Notes under the pieces: generated by a model
Told to the model about the DNA's origin: nothing
The model's database searches: none
The model's input: the letters and a program-made list of their open reading frames with translations, nothing else
Part shown: in pieces, positions 34,648-44,164 of the stretch
How positions within the stretch are numbered: position 1 is the first letter of the stretch
How the letters are laid out: every line of letters begins with the position of its first letter
Translations under genes and position numbers: made by a program
Assembly (NCBI RefSeq): GCF_024753245.1
Contig: NZ_JANUGX010000006.1
Span: 124,001-188,000 of the forward strand
Source: Massilia norwichensis
GTDB lineage: Bacteria; Pseudomonadota; Gammaproteobacteria; Burkholderiales; Burkholderiaceae_D
Direction: 5' to 3'
DNA length: 64,000 bases

Positions 34648-35316
34648 ATGGACACCGAGATCATCGACTCCTGGAACAAGAACGCCGCGCCGTGGGTGAC
34701 GGCCGTGCGCGACGGCGAGATCGAAAGCCGCCTGCTCGTCACCAACCGCGCCATCGTCGAGGCCGTACGCAGCCGCGCGCCGGCAAGCGGCATCGACATC
34801 GGCTGCGGCGAGGGCTGGCTGGTCCGTGCGCTCGACGGCATCGCCATGACCGGCGTCGACGTCGTGCCCGGGCTGGTCGATGCCGCGCGCGCGGCCGGCG
34901 GCGGCGAGTTTCTCACCATGTCCTACGAGGCGATCGCGCAGGGCGGCCTGCAGCTGGCGCTCGACGTCGCCGTCTGCAATTTTTCGCTGCTGGGCGACGA
35001 ATCCGTCGCGGGCATTTTCCGTGCCGCCCCGACTTTCCTGCGGCCGGGCGGCGCGCTGATCGTGCAGACCATGCACCCGGTCGTGGCCTGCGGCGACGCC
35101 CCCTACCGCGACGGCTGGCGGACCGGCAGCTGGGCCGGCTTCAATGCCGGCTTCACCGATCCGCCGCCATGGTACTTCCGCACGCTGGGCAGCTGGGTCC
35201 GCCTGTATGCCGAGCACGGCCTGCAGCTGCAGGAATTGCGCGAACCCGTGCATCCGAAGACCGGAAAGCCGGCATCGCTGATCCTGATCGGCCAGTTGCC
35301 CTTGCGTCATCTATAA
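34648..35316 (+). CDS. Class I SAM-dependent methyltransferase
   Basis: 222 residues from ATG 34648, where the family-like [17 protein letters not shown] begins. The SAM-binding loop [15 protein letters not shown] (about 48-62) and acidic [10 protein letters not shown] are those of a Methyltransf_11/25-type Rossmann fold; the C-terminal [10 protein letters not shown] is common in this group. Target (small molecule, protein or RNA) unknown. It ends about 39 bases before valS and may be co-transcribed with it. Confidence 0.85.
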   Translation: MDTEIIDSWNKNAAPWVTAVRDGEIESRLLVTNRAIVEAVRSRAPASGIDIGCGEGWLVRALDGIAMTGVDVVPGLVDAARAAGGGEFLTMSYEAIAQGGLQLALDVAVCNFSLLGDESVAGIFRAAPTFLRPGGALIVQTMHPVVACGDAPYRDGWRTGSWAGFNAGFTDPPPWYFRTLGSWVRLYAEHGLQLQELREPVHPKTGKPASLILIGQLPLRHL

Positions 35317-35354
35317 TGGACCCTTTCGAAATTTCACACGCCAACACAGCCATC

Positions 35355-38153
35355 ATGGAATTAGCCAAGTCTTTCGAGCCAGCCGACATCGAACAATTCT
35401 GGCGTAACGAATGGGAACAGCGCGGTTACTTTGCCGCCACCATGGACGCCGACAAGCCTTCGTTCAGCATCCAGCTGCCGCCGCCGAACGTGACGGGCAC
35501 CCTGCACATGGGCCACGCCTTCAACCAGACCGTCATGGATGGCCTGACCCGCTACTACCGCATGCGTGGCTTTAACACGGCCTGGATCCCGGGCACCGAC
35601 CACGCCGGCATCGCGACCCAGATCGTGGTCGAGCGCCAGCTGGACGCCCAGAAAATCTCGCGCCACGACCTCGGCCGCGACGCCTTCGTCGAGAAGGTCT
35701 GGGAGTGGAAGGAAAAGTCGGGCAGCACCATCACCGGCCAGATGCGCCGCCTGGGCGCCTCCGCCGACTGGCAGCGCGAATACTTCACGATGGACGAGCC
35801 GCGCTCGAAAACCGTGGCCGAAGTCTTCGTGCGCCTGTACGAGCAGGGCCTGATCTACCGCGGCAAGCGCCTGGTCAACTGGGACCCGGTGCTGGGCACC
35901 GCCGTGTCCGACCTCGAAGTCGTGTCGGAAGAAGAAGACGGCTCGATGTGGTACATCCAGTACCCGCTGGCGGACGGCAGCGGCCACCTGACGGTCGCCA
36001 CCACGCGTCCGGAAACCATGCTGGGCGACGTCGCCGTCGCGGTCGATCCGACCGACGAGCGCTACACCCACCTGCACGGCAAGATGCTGAAGCTGCCGCT
36101 GGTCGGCCGCGAGATCCCGATCATCGCCGACGAGTACGTCGACAAGGCCTTCGGCACCGGCTGCGTGAAGATCACCCCGGCCCACGACCTCAACGACTAC
36201 GCGGTCGGCCAGCGCCATAAGCTGCCGATGCTGTCGATCATGACGCTCGAAGCGAAGATCGTCGACGACGCGCCGGAAGCCTACCGCGGCCTGGACCGCT
36301 TCGAAGCGCGCAAGAAGATCGTCGCCGACCTCGAAGCGCAGGGCCTGCTGGAACAGGTCAAGCCGCACAAGCTGATGGTGCCGCGCGGCGACCGCACCGG
36401 CGTCATCATCGAGCCGATGCTGACCGACCAGTGGTTCGTCGCCATGAGCAAGCCGGCGCCGGAAGGTACCTTCAATCCGGGCAAGTCGATCGCCGAAGTG
36501 GCGCTGGAAAAGGTCGCCAGCGGCGAGATCCAGTTCGTGCCCGAGAACTGGACCACCACCTACAACCAGTGGCTGGGCAACATCCAGGACTGGTGCATCT
36601 CGCGCCAGCTGTGGTGGGGCCACCGCATTCCGGCCTGGTACGGCCCGAACGGCGAGATCGTTGTCGCCCGCAGCGAAGAAGAAGCGCAGGCGAAAGCGAA
36701 AGAACAAGGCATCGCAGGTGAACTCAAGCGCGACGACGACGTGCTCGACACCTGGTTCTCGTCGGCCCTGGTGCCCTTCTCGACCATGGGCTGGCCGGAA
36801 AATACCCGCGACATGGACCTGTTCCTGCCCTCCTCCGTGCTGGTGACCGGCTTCGACATCATCTTCTTCTGGGTCGCGCGCATGGTCATGATGACCGCGC
36901 ACTTCACCAACAAGGTGCCGTTCAAGACCGTCTACGTGCACGGCCTGGTGCGCGATTCGTCCGGCCAGAAGATGTCCAAGTCGAAGGGCAATACCCTGGA
37001 CCCGATCGACCTGATCGACGGTATCGACGTCGAGTCGCTGGTTGCCAAGCGCACCACCGGCCTGATGAACCCGAAGGCCGCCGAGAAGATCGCCAAAGCC
37101 ACGCGCAAGGAGTTCCCGGAAGGGATCCCGGCCTTCGGCACCGACGCCGTGCGCTTCACGATGGCCAGCTACGCCTCGCTGGGCCGCAACATCAACTTCG
37201 ACCTCGGCCGCTGCGAAGGCTACCGCAACTTCTGCAACAAGCTGTGGAACGCGACCCGCTTCGTGCTGATGAACACCGAAGGCAAGGACTGCGGGAAACC
37301 GGAAGCCGCCGACCTGTCGCAGGCCGACCGCTGGATCATCTCGCTGATGAACCGCGTCGAGCAGGACGTCGCGAAAGGCTTCGCCGACTACCGCTTCGAC
37401 AACATCGCCTCCAGCATCTACAGCTTCGTCTGGGACGAGTACTGCGACTGGTACCTGGAACTGGCCAAGGTGCAAGTCCAGCAAGGCACCGAGGCGCAGC
37501 AGCGCGCCACCCGCCACACCCTGCTGCGCGTGCTGGAAGTGATCCTGCGCCTGGCGCACCCGATCATCCCGTTCGTGACCGAGCAGCTGTGGCACGCGGT
37601 CGCGCCGCTGGCCGGCAAGACTGGCGACACCATCATGCTGCAGCCCTACCCGATCGCCGACGAATCGCTGATCGACGCCGGTGCGGAAGCCTGGATGGAC
37701 CAGTTCAAGAAAGTGACCGACGCCACCCGCAACCTGCGCGGCGAGATGAAGCTGTCGCCGTCGGTGCGCGTGCCGCTGATCGTCGAGCCGGGTTCGGAAG
37801 CCGACCGCGCCGCCGCGCAGAGCTTCGCGCCTTACGTGCAGCTGCTGGGCAAGCTGTCGGAAGTGCAGATCGTCGATGCCCTGCCGGAATCGCCGGCCGC
37901 AGTGTCCATCGTCGGCACCACCAAGCTGATGCTGAAGGTCGAGATCGACGTCGCCGCCGAGCGCGAGCGTCTGTCCAAGGAGATCACACGCCTGCAGGGC
38001 GAGATCGCCAAGGCCAACGGCAAGCTGTCCAGCGAAAGCTTCGTAGCCCGCGCCCCGGCCGCCGTGGTGGCCCAGGAACGCGAGCGCGTCGAGAACTTCA
38101 GCGCCACGCTGGCCAAGATGCAGGAGCAACTGGGCAAGCTGCCGCCGGCTTGA
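35355..38153 (+). CDS. valS: Valyl-tRNA synthetase
   Basis: 932 residues from ATG 35355 ([16 protein letters not shown]); an in-frame ATG at 35316 would add 13 residues and is less typical. Class I motifs are clear: [12 protein letters not shown] (HIGH) and [12 protein letters not shown] (KMSKS), the editing domain with [10 protein letters not shown], the anticodon-binding domain and a C-terminal coiled coil ([17 protein letters not shown]) characteristic of ValRS. It charges tRNA-Val. Confidence 0.98.
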   Translation: MELAKSFEPADIEQFWRNEWEQRGYFAATMDADKPSFSIQLPPPNVTGTLHMGHAFNQTVMDGLTRYYRMRGFNTAWIPGTDHAGIATQIVVERQLDAQKISRHDLGRDAFVEKVWEWKEKSGSTITGQMRRLGASADWQREYFTMDEPRSKTVAEVFVRLYEQGLIYRGKRLVNWDPVLGTAVSDLEVVSEEEDGSMWYIQYPLADGSGHLTVATTRPETMLGDVAVAVDPTDERYTHLHGKMLKLPLVGREIPIIADEYVDKAFGTGCVKITPAHDLNDYAVGQRHKLPMLSIMTLEAKIVDDAPEAYRGLDRFEARKKIVADLEAQGLLEQVKPHKLMVPRGDRTGVIIEPMLTDQWFVAMSKPAPEGTFNPGKSIAEVALEKVASGEIQFVPENWTTTYNQWLGNIQDWCISRQLWWGHRIPAWYGPNGEIVVARSEEEAQAKAKEQGIAGELKRDDDVLDTWFSSALVPFSTMGWPENTRDMDLFLPSSVLVTGFDIIFFWVARMVMMTAHFTNKVPFKTVYVHGLVRDSSGQKMSKSKGNTLDPIDLIDGIDVESLVAKRTTGLMNPKAAEKIAKATRKEFPEGIPAFGTDAVRFTMASYASLGRNINFDLGRCEGYRNFCNKLWNATRFVLMNTEGKDCGKPEAADLSQADRWIISLMNRVEQDVAKGFADYRFDNIASSIYSFVWDEYCDWYLELAKVQVQQGTEAQQRATRHTLLRVLEVILRLAHPIIPFVTEQLWHAVAPLAGKTGDTIMLQPYPIADESLIDAGAEAWMDQFKKVTDATRNLRGEMKLSPSVRVPLIVEPGSEADRAAAQSFAPYVQLLGKLSEVQIVDALPESPAAVSIVGTTKLMLKVEIDVAAERERLSKEITRLQGEIAKANGKLSSESFVARAPAAVVAQERERVENFSATLAKMQEQLGKLPPA

Positions 38154-38173
38154 CCGGCTGATCGGCCCATGTG

Positions 38174-38211
38174 AAAAGCCGCGTCCGGGTTCTGCCCGGC
38201 GCGGCTTTTTT
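38174..38211 (+). terminator. Rho-independent terminator of valS
   Basis: AGCCGCG (38177-38183) pairs with CGCGGCT (38200-38206), with an inner CCGGG/CCCGG stem, followed by six T residues; four A residues precede it so it may also act for the convergent PEP-CTERM gene. Confidence 0.85.
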
Positions 38212-38214
38212 ACG

Positions 38215-38787
38215 TCAGGAGCGCCGCCGGCGTGCGACCAGCAGCATGCACGCCAGGCCCAGACCCAACATCGCCGTCTGCCCCGGTTCCGGCACCGGCG
38301 AGATGTTCATGACGACATTGTCGATCTGGCCCCACTGCGGGTCGGGCGAGCTCAGGTCGCCGGGATTCGGCATGAACCAGTCGATGTAGCTCACGTTCTG
38401 GAAGTCCGACGGCAGGGTGAAGGTGGCCAGCGGCTGGTCGCCGAGGATGGTGAAGGTGGCGCCGGAATCGCTGACGAAGACCGAGTCGCCGCCGAAGTAA
38501 TCGAAAGCGACGAAACCGAAGTTGCTGCCATCGATGCGCTGGAAGCGGTAGGGTTGCGAACCTTCGCGGCTGTGCAGCAGCAGTGCGTCCGTCGCGGAGT
38601 GCAGGTGCCCGCCGTTCGGCTCGAGCGAGGTGACGCTGAAGCCCGATTCGGTCCATGATTCGGGATAGGGCCCGAGATCCTGGATGTTGTCGAAGGTGAG
38701 CGTGACGGTCTGGGCCGAAGCGCAGGCCATGCCCAGGGCGCAGCCGAGCGCCACGATGCAGTGCTTGATCCAGCGTGATGGTGTCAT
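38215..38787 (-). CDS. PEP-CTERM sorted exoprotein
   Basis: 190 residues. Signal peptide 1 to about 26 (ends CASAQT). The mature part is an all-beta-looking domain (LTFDNIQDLGPYPESW, FGFVAFDYFGGDSVFV, DFQNVSYIDWFM) like other secreted PEP-CTERM proteins. The C-terminus VPEPGQTAMLGLGLACMLL followed by arginines is a full sorting signal. Specific role not recognised. It is unrelated in sequence to the PEP-CTERM protein near 16 kb. Confidence 0.85.
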   Translation of the reverse strand: MTPSRWIKHCIVALGCALGMACASAQTVTLTFDNIQDLGPYPESWTESGFSVTSLEPNGGHLHSATDALLLHSREGSQPYRFQRIDGSNFGFVAFDYFGGDSVFVSDSGATFTILGDQPLATFTLPSDFQNVSYIDWFMPNPGDLSSPDPQWGQIDNVVMNISPVPEPGQTAMLGLGLACMLLVARRRRS

Positions 38788-38873
38788 GATGATCCCCCTG
38801 TAAAGGTTAGATGCGGTTAAGGCGACAGCCGCCTACCCTCACAGCATAAGGATGAGATGCTGGAGTATATTGA

Positions 38874-39479
38874 TCAAAGCCAGCCCGCACTCCTCGCCAT
38901 CCGGTATGCCTCGATCCGGTTGCCCGCGTTCAGCTTGCTGATCGCTTCCGACAGGTAATTGCGCACCGTCCCTTCGGACAAGTGCACCAGCTTCGCGATC
39001 TCGCCGCTGGTCTTGCCCTCGCCGGCCAGGCGCAGCACCTGGCGTTCGCGGTCGGACAGCGGATCCTGGCCCGCGCTCCAGCTTTCCAGCGCCAGCTCGG
39101 GCGCGATCGCCCGGCCGCCCTTGTGCACGGCGCGGATCGCCGCCGCCAGATTCTCGGCCGGCGCATCCTTCAACAGGTAGCCGCGCACCCCGGCCTCCAT
39201 CGCGCGCCGCAGGTAGCCGCTGCGCGCGAAGGTCGTGACGATCACCACCCTGGCCGGCAGGCCAAGTTCCTGCAACTGCGCCGCCAGTTCGAGTCCGGTC
39301 ATCTGCGGCATCTCGACGTCGGTGAGCACGATGTCGGGCCGCAGCTCGCGGCACAGCGCCAGGGCATCCTTGCCGTTGCCGGCCGTGCCGACCACGTCGA
39401 GGTCGTCTTCGAGCTTCAACAATGCCGCCAGCGCGCCCAGCAGCAGCGCCTGGTCTTCGGCGATCACGATCCTGATCAT
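38874..39479 (-). CDS. NarL/FixJ-type response regulator (DesR-like)
   Basis: 201 residues. Receiver domain with AEDQ (7-10), phospho-acceptor Asp54 (VLTDVEMP) and Lys in LLKDAPAENL; the C-terminal LuxR-type helix-turn-helix is at about 137-197 (LSDRERQVLRLAGEGKTSG, EGTVRNYLSEAISKL). It overlaps the histidine kinase gene by 4 bases (ATGA). DesR/YvfU-type regulators of this layout often control membrane-lipid genes or ABC exporters, but no target is adjacent. Confidence 0.92.
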   Translation of the reverse strand: MIRIVIAEDQALLLGALAALLKLEDDLDVVGTAGNGKDALALCRELRPDIVLTDVEMPQMTGLELAAQLQELGLPARVVIVTTFARSGYLRRAMEAGVRGYLLKDAPAENLAAAIRAVHKGGRAIAPELALESWSAGQDPLSDRERQVLRLAGEGKTSGEIAKLVHLSEGTVRNYLSEAISKLNAGNRIEAYRMARSAGWL

Positions 39480-40609
39480 GCGGTTTCTCCTTCCCTGTCC
39501 TTTACCGGCAGGCGCAATTCCAGGCGCAAGCCATTCTCCACGCTGACCACGAGCCGGCCGCCGGCCGACACGGCGCGTTCGCGCATCCCGGTCAGGCCGT
39601 TGCCGACACGGACTTCGTCGCCGGCGCGCAGGCGGTCGCCATCGTCTGTCACGCGCAACACCGCGCTGCCCTCTTCCAGCGCCAGCCTGAGCGTGCAGCG
39701 GGACGCGCCGGCATGGCGCACGACATTGGTCACGGCTTCGCGCAGCGTCAGCGCCAGCACGTGTTCGAGCGCCGGCGGGAGGACGTTTTGTTGAAACTGC
39801 GGCTGCACCTCTTCATGCAGCGCGACGCCGGCCGCCGCCAGGCTGGCGCGGGCACTGGCCAGGGCGCCGGGCAGGCCGCTGTCGCGGTAGCCGGTCACCG
39901 CCGTCCTCACCTCGGCCAGGGCGCGGCGCGCGCTCGCTTCGATATCGGCGATCTCGCGCTTGCAGGCGTCGACGTCGCGGCCAGCCAGCTTGCCCGCCAG
40001 CTCAGCCTTCAACGCGATCAGCGACAGCGAGTGGCCCAGCAGATCGTGCAGGTCGCGCGAGATCCGTTCGCGCTCGGCGATGCGGGCGATGTGCTCGACT
40101 TCTTCCTGCTTGCGCAGCAGCTGCTTGCGCGAAGCACGCAGGCCGCCTTCCATGATCGAGGCCACGCCCACCGACAGGCCGACCGCCCAGGGTGCCAGCA
40201 GGAAGGACGGGCCGTTCTCGGCCAGCAGGTAGCCGGTCGCCGTCGCCAGTCCCAGCACCAGTATCAACATGCGAGGGGCGTTGCGGCCCGGCGCCAGGCG
40301 TCCGCACATGCCGGCGGCGAAGATGAAGAAGGTACCGGCACCGTTGTTATGCGGCGCCCACAGCATGCCGAACACGCAGGCACCGAGGATGCACAGGACG
40401 GCGTTGCGGCCGCCGGTCCAGAAGCTGACCAAATAAAGCGGCAGGAACAGCGCCACGCTCAGGCCCAGCATGGCCAGTTCGAGCGCGCTGACCTCGCTGT
40501 AGAAGTACTTAAACAGCAGGAAGGCCAGGGACGTCGCCCACAGGTAGGGCAGCTTGCCCATATCGGCCGGGACCCAGGGCCCGGCCAGCACGCGCTTGAA
40601 TCGTTCCAT
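39476..40609 (-). CDS. DesK-like membrane sensor histidine kinase
   Basis: 377 residues. Several hydrophobic helices lie between about 20 and 155; the dimerisation box is ERISRDLHDLLGHSLSLIALK with phospho-acceptor His188 (HisKA_3), and the ATP-binding domain at 280-370 has REAVTNVVRHAGA (N box) and GNGLTGMRERA (G box). This is the DesK/NarX-like subfamily that pairs with LuxR-type regulators; it is coupled to the response regulator by an ATGA overlap. The multi-helix sensor without a periplasmic domain suggests sensing within the membrane, as in DesK. Confidence 0.92.
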   Translation of the reverse strand: MERFKRVLAGPWVPADMGKLPYLWATSLAFLLFKYFYSEVSALELAMLGLSVALFLPLYLVSFWTGGRNAVLCILGACVFGMLWAPHNNGAGTFFIFAAGMCGRLAPGRNAPRMLILVLGLATATGYLLAENGPSFLLAPWAVGLSVGVASIMEGGLRASRKQLLRKQEEVEHIARIAERERISRDLHDLLGHSLSLIALKAELAGKLAGRDVDACKREIADIEASARRALAEVRTAVTGYRDSGLPGALASARASLAAAGVALHEEVQPQFQQNVLPPALEHVLALTLREAVTNVVRHAGASRCTLRLALEEGSAVLRVTDDGDRLRAGDEVRVGNGLTGMRERAVSAGGRLVVSVENGLRLELRLPVKDREGETA

Positions 40610-40631
40610 CGCTCGTCGTTTTTATGTGTGA

Positions 40632-42449
40632 TCAGCGGTCGGCCAGGCGAACGTCGGCGATCTCGAAACGGTAGTCGCCGGGTTGCGGTCCAGCGTTAAA
40701 TCCTATCATGGTCACCGCCGTCGGATCGACCCCGGCAAAGGCGCTGAAGGGAATCGCCACTTCCTTCCACTCGGCACCGGTCTCGAAGGGCACACTGCGC
40801 GGGATGGTCATGCCGCTCGAGGCCATCGTCAGCATGACCGGGTGGCCGTCGCCGCGTACACGGAAGCGCAAGACCTTGGCTGCGCTCAGGTCGGCGCCCA
40901 GCATCGGCTGCGTGCCCGGCATGAAGGCCGCGCCGGCCCACGGGTAGGCGAAGCCCGGCTTGACCTGCGCCTCGATCGCGATCCTTGCGCCACCCTCCCG
41001 CGCGGCCTGGGCATCGAGGTTGACGGTCGAGACGCCACCCGCGAATTTGTCGGTGGACGGGAACCAGCCGGTGCCGAAGGGGCTGGCCAGCTTGCCTTCC
41101 TTCAGCAGCGAGATTCGGCCGTTGGCCGGCAGCGCCAGCGGCTGCGTGGCTTTGGCCGCGTTTTCCTGCGCCACGTGCTTGCGCTGGGCTTCGCGCAGCG
41201 CCGTCGTGCTCTCGCCATCCTTCCACACCTCGACGATGCGGCGGGTGGCGCCGATGTCCTGCAGCGGATTGCCCTCGACCAGTACCAGGTCGGCTTTATA
41301 GCCTTTGGCGATCTGCCCGCGCTGGCCCAGGCGGAAGGCCTTGGCCGGCGCGCTGGTGGCGGCCACCAGGGCTTCGCGCGGAGTGAGGCCCGCGTCGACC
41401 AGCGCCGCCAGTTCATGGTGCAGGCTGGCGCCGTACTGGGTGCCGGCGTTGCCGGCGTCGGTACCGGCCAGCAGCGGCACGCCGGCGCGGCGCAAGGCGC
41501 TGGTGACCATCTTGGGCGCCGCCAGGATGCCTGGCCGCGGCGTCGGGCCGTAGCCGGTCTGCAGGGCGCCGCGCTCTTCGCGGTCGAGCAGGCCGGCCAC
41601 CTGCGGATCGTCGAGCAGGTCGCGCGGCTTGATCCCGGCGATGCTTTCCAGGACCGAGAAAGTCGGCACCACGAAGGCGCCCTTCGCCTGCGCCAGCTTC
41701 GCCAGACTGTCCGCTTCCTCCTGCGACATCTGCGCGGCGACGAACAAATGGGCCAGGCCGTCGGCCCCGGCTTCCAGCGCGGCGCGCGCGTTCTCCAGGT
41801 TGCTGATATGGACCACGGCCAGCTTGCCGCGCTTGTGGGCGGCATCGATCACGGCCTTCACGGTGGCGCGGTCGAGGCTCTTGAAGTGGTGATCGCCGAA
41901 GCCGTCTTCCATCACGACCTTGATGAAGTGCGAGCCTTCGGCGATGCGGGCGTCAACGAAGGCCTGGGCGTCGCCGCCGTTTTCCAGGGTCGGGATCTTG
42001 ACCGGGTATTCGGTGCCGTGGCCGCCGGGCGCGGTGACCAGGGTGCCGGCCGAGAACACGTCGGCCTCGCCGCCGTTGCGGCCTTCGTTCATCTGCTTTT
42101 TGATGCGCTGCATGACCTCGACGCCGGTGAACATGTCGACCTGGGTCGTCACGCCGAACACCAGCGGCAGCTCGAAATGCTGCCAGGTGTGGACGTGGGC
42201 GTCGATCAGGCCCGGCAGCAGTGTGCGTCCTTTGCCGTCGACGATGCGGGCGTCGGCCGGCACCTTGCCGCGGTAGTCGGCATCGGCGATCGCGCCGTCG
42301 CGCACCAGTACGGAACGGTGTTCGTGCGCGCTCCTGCCGTCGAAGACGCGCACGTCCCGCACCAGGGTAGTGCCGGCGAAGGCGGTGGAGGTGGAAGCGC
42401 AGGCCAGGCCGGCGGCCAGCAGCAGCGAAGTCAGGATGGTCGGTTTCAT
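40632..42449 (-). CDS. Exported amidohydrolase fused to a CIA30/CBM11-like C-terminal domain
   Basis: 605 residues from ATG 42449. Signal peptide 1-25 (ends STAFAG). The amidohydrolase core has LLPGLIDAHVHTW (HxH metal pair near 85), VVHISNLENA and GTDAGN, all metal-site motifs of the imidazolonepropionase-like branch. The last ~150 residues form a separate beta domain (VSTVNLDAQAAREGGARIA to GDYRFEIADVRLADR) resembling CIA30/CBM11. The family hydrolyses cyclic amides or dipeptides; substrate unknown. It ends 22 bases before the kinase gene on the same strand and may share a transcript with the two-component pair. Confidence 0.85.
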   Translation of the reverse strand: MKPTILTSLLLAAGLACASTSTAFAGTTLVRDVRVFDGRSAHEHRSVLVRDGAIADADYRGKVPADARIVDGKGRTLLPGLIDAHVHTWQHFELPLVFGVTTQVDMFTGVEVMQRIKKQMNEGRNGGEADVFSAGTLVTAPGGHGTEYPVKIPTLENGGDAQAFVDARIAEGSHFIKVVMEDGFGDHHFKSLDRATVKAVIDAAHKRGKLAVVHISNLENARAALEAGADGLAHLFVAAQMSQEEADSLAKLAQAKGAFVVPTFSVLESIAGIKPRDLLDDPQVAGLLDREERGALQTGYGPTPRPGILAAPKMVTSALRRAGVPLLAGTDAGNAGTQYGASLHHELAALVDAGLTPREALVAATSAPAKAFRLGQRGQIAKGYKADLVLVEGNPLQDIGATRRIVEVWKDGESTTALREAQRKHVAQENAAKATQPLALPANGRISLLKEGKLASPFGTGWFPSTDKFAGGVSTVNLDAQAAREGGARIAIEAQVKPGFAYPWAGAAFMPGTQPMLGADLSAAKVLRFRVRGDGHPVMLTMASSGMTIPRSVPFETGAEWKEVAIPFSAFAGVDPTAVTMIGFNAGPQPGDYRFEIADVRLADR

Positions 42450-42636
42450 GGTGTTCCCCTTGTCGTTGTTGGTTGTCGATGGGGTCAGTATCCGGAAAGG
42501 GCGGCTGCCGCGGCAGAAGCGGGTGCCATCAGTTTGGGGTGACAAATGTCATGTGAAAGATTTCCGCAAGGCGGTTTACCGAACGACCGTACTGTTTGCT
42601 ACACTCCAATTGCCTAACACAAAAACTGGAGACCTC

Positions 42637-43083
42637 ATGCGCACCCTCATCAACGCTACCCTGATTGCCGCCGTCCTTGCCGCCCCGCTCGCCTGGGCAC
42701 AGGATGGTTCGCCGGTCGGCCTGTGGAAGACCATCGACGACAGCTCGGGCAAGCCGAGCGCACTGATCCGCATCACCGAGAACAAGGGCGAATTGACCGG
42801 CAAGATCGAGAAGCTGTTCCGCGCCCCCGACGAAGACCAGAACCCGAAATGCCAGCTGTGCACCGATGCGCGCAAGGACCAGCCGATCATCGGCATGACC
42901 ATCGTCTCGGGCCTGAAGAAGACCGGCGACGAATACACCGGCGGCGAGATCCTCGATCCGAAGAACGGCAAGGTCTACAAGAGCAAGCTGACGGTGCGCG
43001 AAGGCGGCAAGAAGGTCGAAGTGCGCGGCTTCATCGGCATGCCGATGTTCGGCCGTTCGCAGGTCTGGCTGCGCCAGGAGTAA
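42637..43083 (+). CDS. DUF2147-family exported protein
   Basis: 148 residues from ATG 42637 (GGAG upstream). Signal peptide 1 to about 22 (ends LAWAQD). The mature protein is a compact beta-sandwich-like domain with the DUF2147 landmarks: SPVGLWKTIDDSSGKP, GKIEKLFR, CQLCTDA (two Cys), GGEILDPKNGKVYKSK and VRGFIGMPMFGRSQVWLR. Function unknown, secreted or periplasmic. Confidence 0.88.
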   Translation: MRTLINATLIAAVLAAPLAWAQDGSPVGLWKTIDDSSGKPSALIRITENKGELTGKIEKLFRAPDEDQNPKCQLCTDARKDQPIIGMTIVSGLKKTGDEYTGGEILDPKNGKVYKSKLTVREGGKKVEVRGFIGMPMFGRSQVWLRQE

Positions 43084-43119
43084 GCCGCAGGCGCGCAGCG
43101 TCAAACGTGCGCGCCAGAA

Positions 43120-43136
43120 ATTATCTTAATGATAAT
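43120..43136. promoter_or_regulatory. Fur-box-like inverted repeat
   Basis: ATTATC-TTAAT-GATAAT, a palindrome made of the NATWAT-type hexamers of the Fur recognition site, inside an otherwise GC-rich gap and about 90 bases before a small membrane protein gene. It suggests iron-responsive control of that gene; binding is not shown. Confidence 0.5.
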
Positions 43137-43227
43137 CTCGGTTCACAACATCATCGACTGATCGTATGCATCCTGTGAACCGACTACCCGCTGCCCGTGC
43201 GGCCTTGCGCACTGAAGAGGCAGCGTC

Positions 43228-43680
43228 ATGATCATCCTGCGTCTGCTTGCCCTGCTTGCAGGGGGGCTCGTGTTCGTCCTGCCGCCGATGGTATTGGCAG
43301 GAAATAGCCATCCCGGCCTGCCGACCTGGGTCGCCGTCGGCGGCCTGGCCGGGCTGGCGCTGGTGGCGCTGAGTTACCTGTATATCGCCGTGCTCGGCGA
43401 CCGCATGCGCCGCTCCAGCCATCTGCGCATGCTGGGCGGCCTGCTGCTGATGATTCCGGCCATCGGCGGCATCACCATGCTGGCCACGCGCACCGATCCG
43501 CCCCTGCTCTGGGCCAGCGGCCTGCTGGTGTCCTTCACGATGCTGCTGTTCCTGAGTTTCGTCTACCCGGCCGCGCCGGACCGCCGCCAGCGCCCGATGC
43601 GCCGGCGCGAGCGCACCGAACCGGCGCTGGTACTGATCCAGCGCCATCCTTCGGCCGAGCGCCGCGGTTCGCGCTTCTGA
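43228..43680 (+). CDS. Small four-helix membrane protein of unknown function
   Basis: 150 residues with four hydrophobic helices (about 3-24, 32-55, 66-84, 92-110) and a strongly basic cytoplasmic tail (RRQRPMRRRERTE). No family is recognised. A Fur-box-like site lies upstream. It ends one base before the convergent YaiI gene stop. A start 15 or more bases upstream has no better ribosome site. Confidence 0.7.
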   Translation: MIILRLLALLAGGLVFVLPPMVLAGNSHPGLPTWVAVGGLAGLALVALSYLYIAVLGDRMRRSSHLRMLGGLLLMIPAIGGITMLATRTDPPLLWASGLLVSFTMLLFLSFVYPAAPDRRQRPMRRRERTEPALVLIQRHPSAERRGSRF

Positions 43681-44145
43681 TCAGTTTTGTGCGCTGGGCG
43701 GACGGCGCCGTGCCAGGTGCCGGTCCAGCGCGTTGGCAAACTGCTGGCGGTCGGCTTGGCTGAATGCGCTGGGGCCGCCGGTGTCGACGCCGCTGCTGCG
43801 CAACTCTTCCATGAAAGCCCGCATCGTCAGCTGCTGGGCGATATTGTCCCTGGTGTAGAACTCACCGCGCGGGTTCAGCGCATCGCCACCCTTCTCGAGC
43901 ACGCGTGCCGCCAGCGGAATGTCGCCGGTGATCACCAGGTCGCCCGGCGCCAGGCGCTCGACGATCTCGGTGTCGGCCACGTCCGGACCGCTCGGCACCT
44001 GGATCGCGCGGATGAAACGCGAGCCCGGCACCCGGATCAACTGGTTCGCGATCAGGGTCACCTGCAACTGCAGGCGCTCGGCCACACGAAACAGGATGTC
44101 CTTGATCACGCCCGGACAGGCATCGGCATCGACCCAGATTTCCAT
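43681..44145 (-). CDS. YaiI/YqxD-family (UPF0178) protein
   Basis: 154 residues, full length. Opens with the diagnostic [10 protein letters not shown] and has the PIN-like [26 protein letters not shown] and the C-terminal [19 protein letters not shown]. The family is predicted to be a PIN-like nuclease or NYN relative, not characterised biochemically to my knowledge. It follows ruvB after 19 bases on the same strand, so it may be part of the ruv transcript. Confidence 0.9.
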   Translation of the reverse strand: MEIWVDADACPGVIKDILFRVAERLQLQVTLIANQLIRVPGSRFIRAIQVPSGPDVADTEIVERLAPGDLVITGDIPLAARVLEKGGDALNPRGEFYTRDNIAQQLTMRAFMEELRSSGVDTGGPSAFSQADRQQFANALDRHLARRRPPSAQN

Positions 44146-44164
44146 CGTCGGCTCCTGCCAGCGC

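Noticed and set aside
35361..38129. 922-codon open frame antisense to valS
   Set aside because: High GC with third-position bias makes long antisense frames; valS motifs are decisive and the antisense protein has no recognisable domain. The same applies to long antisense frames over polA, GH3, uvrD, dxs, purH and the M13 gene.
38874..40609. DesK/DesR pair as regulator of the NatAB-type exporter at the right end
   Set aside because: Such pairs often adjoin NatAB genes, but here more than 20 kb separates them and there is no shared operator visible.
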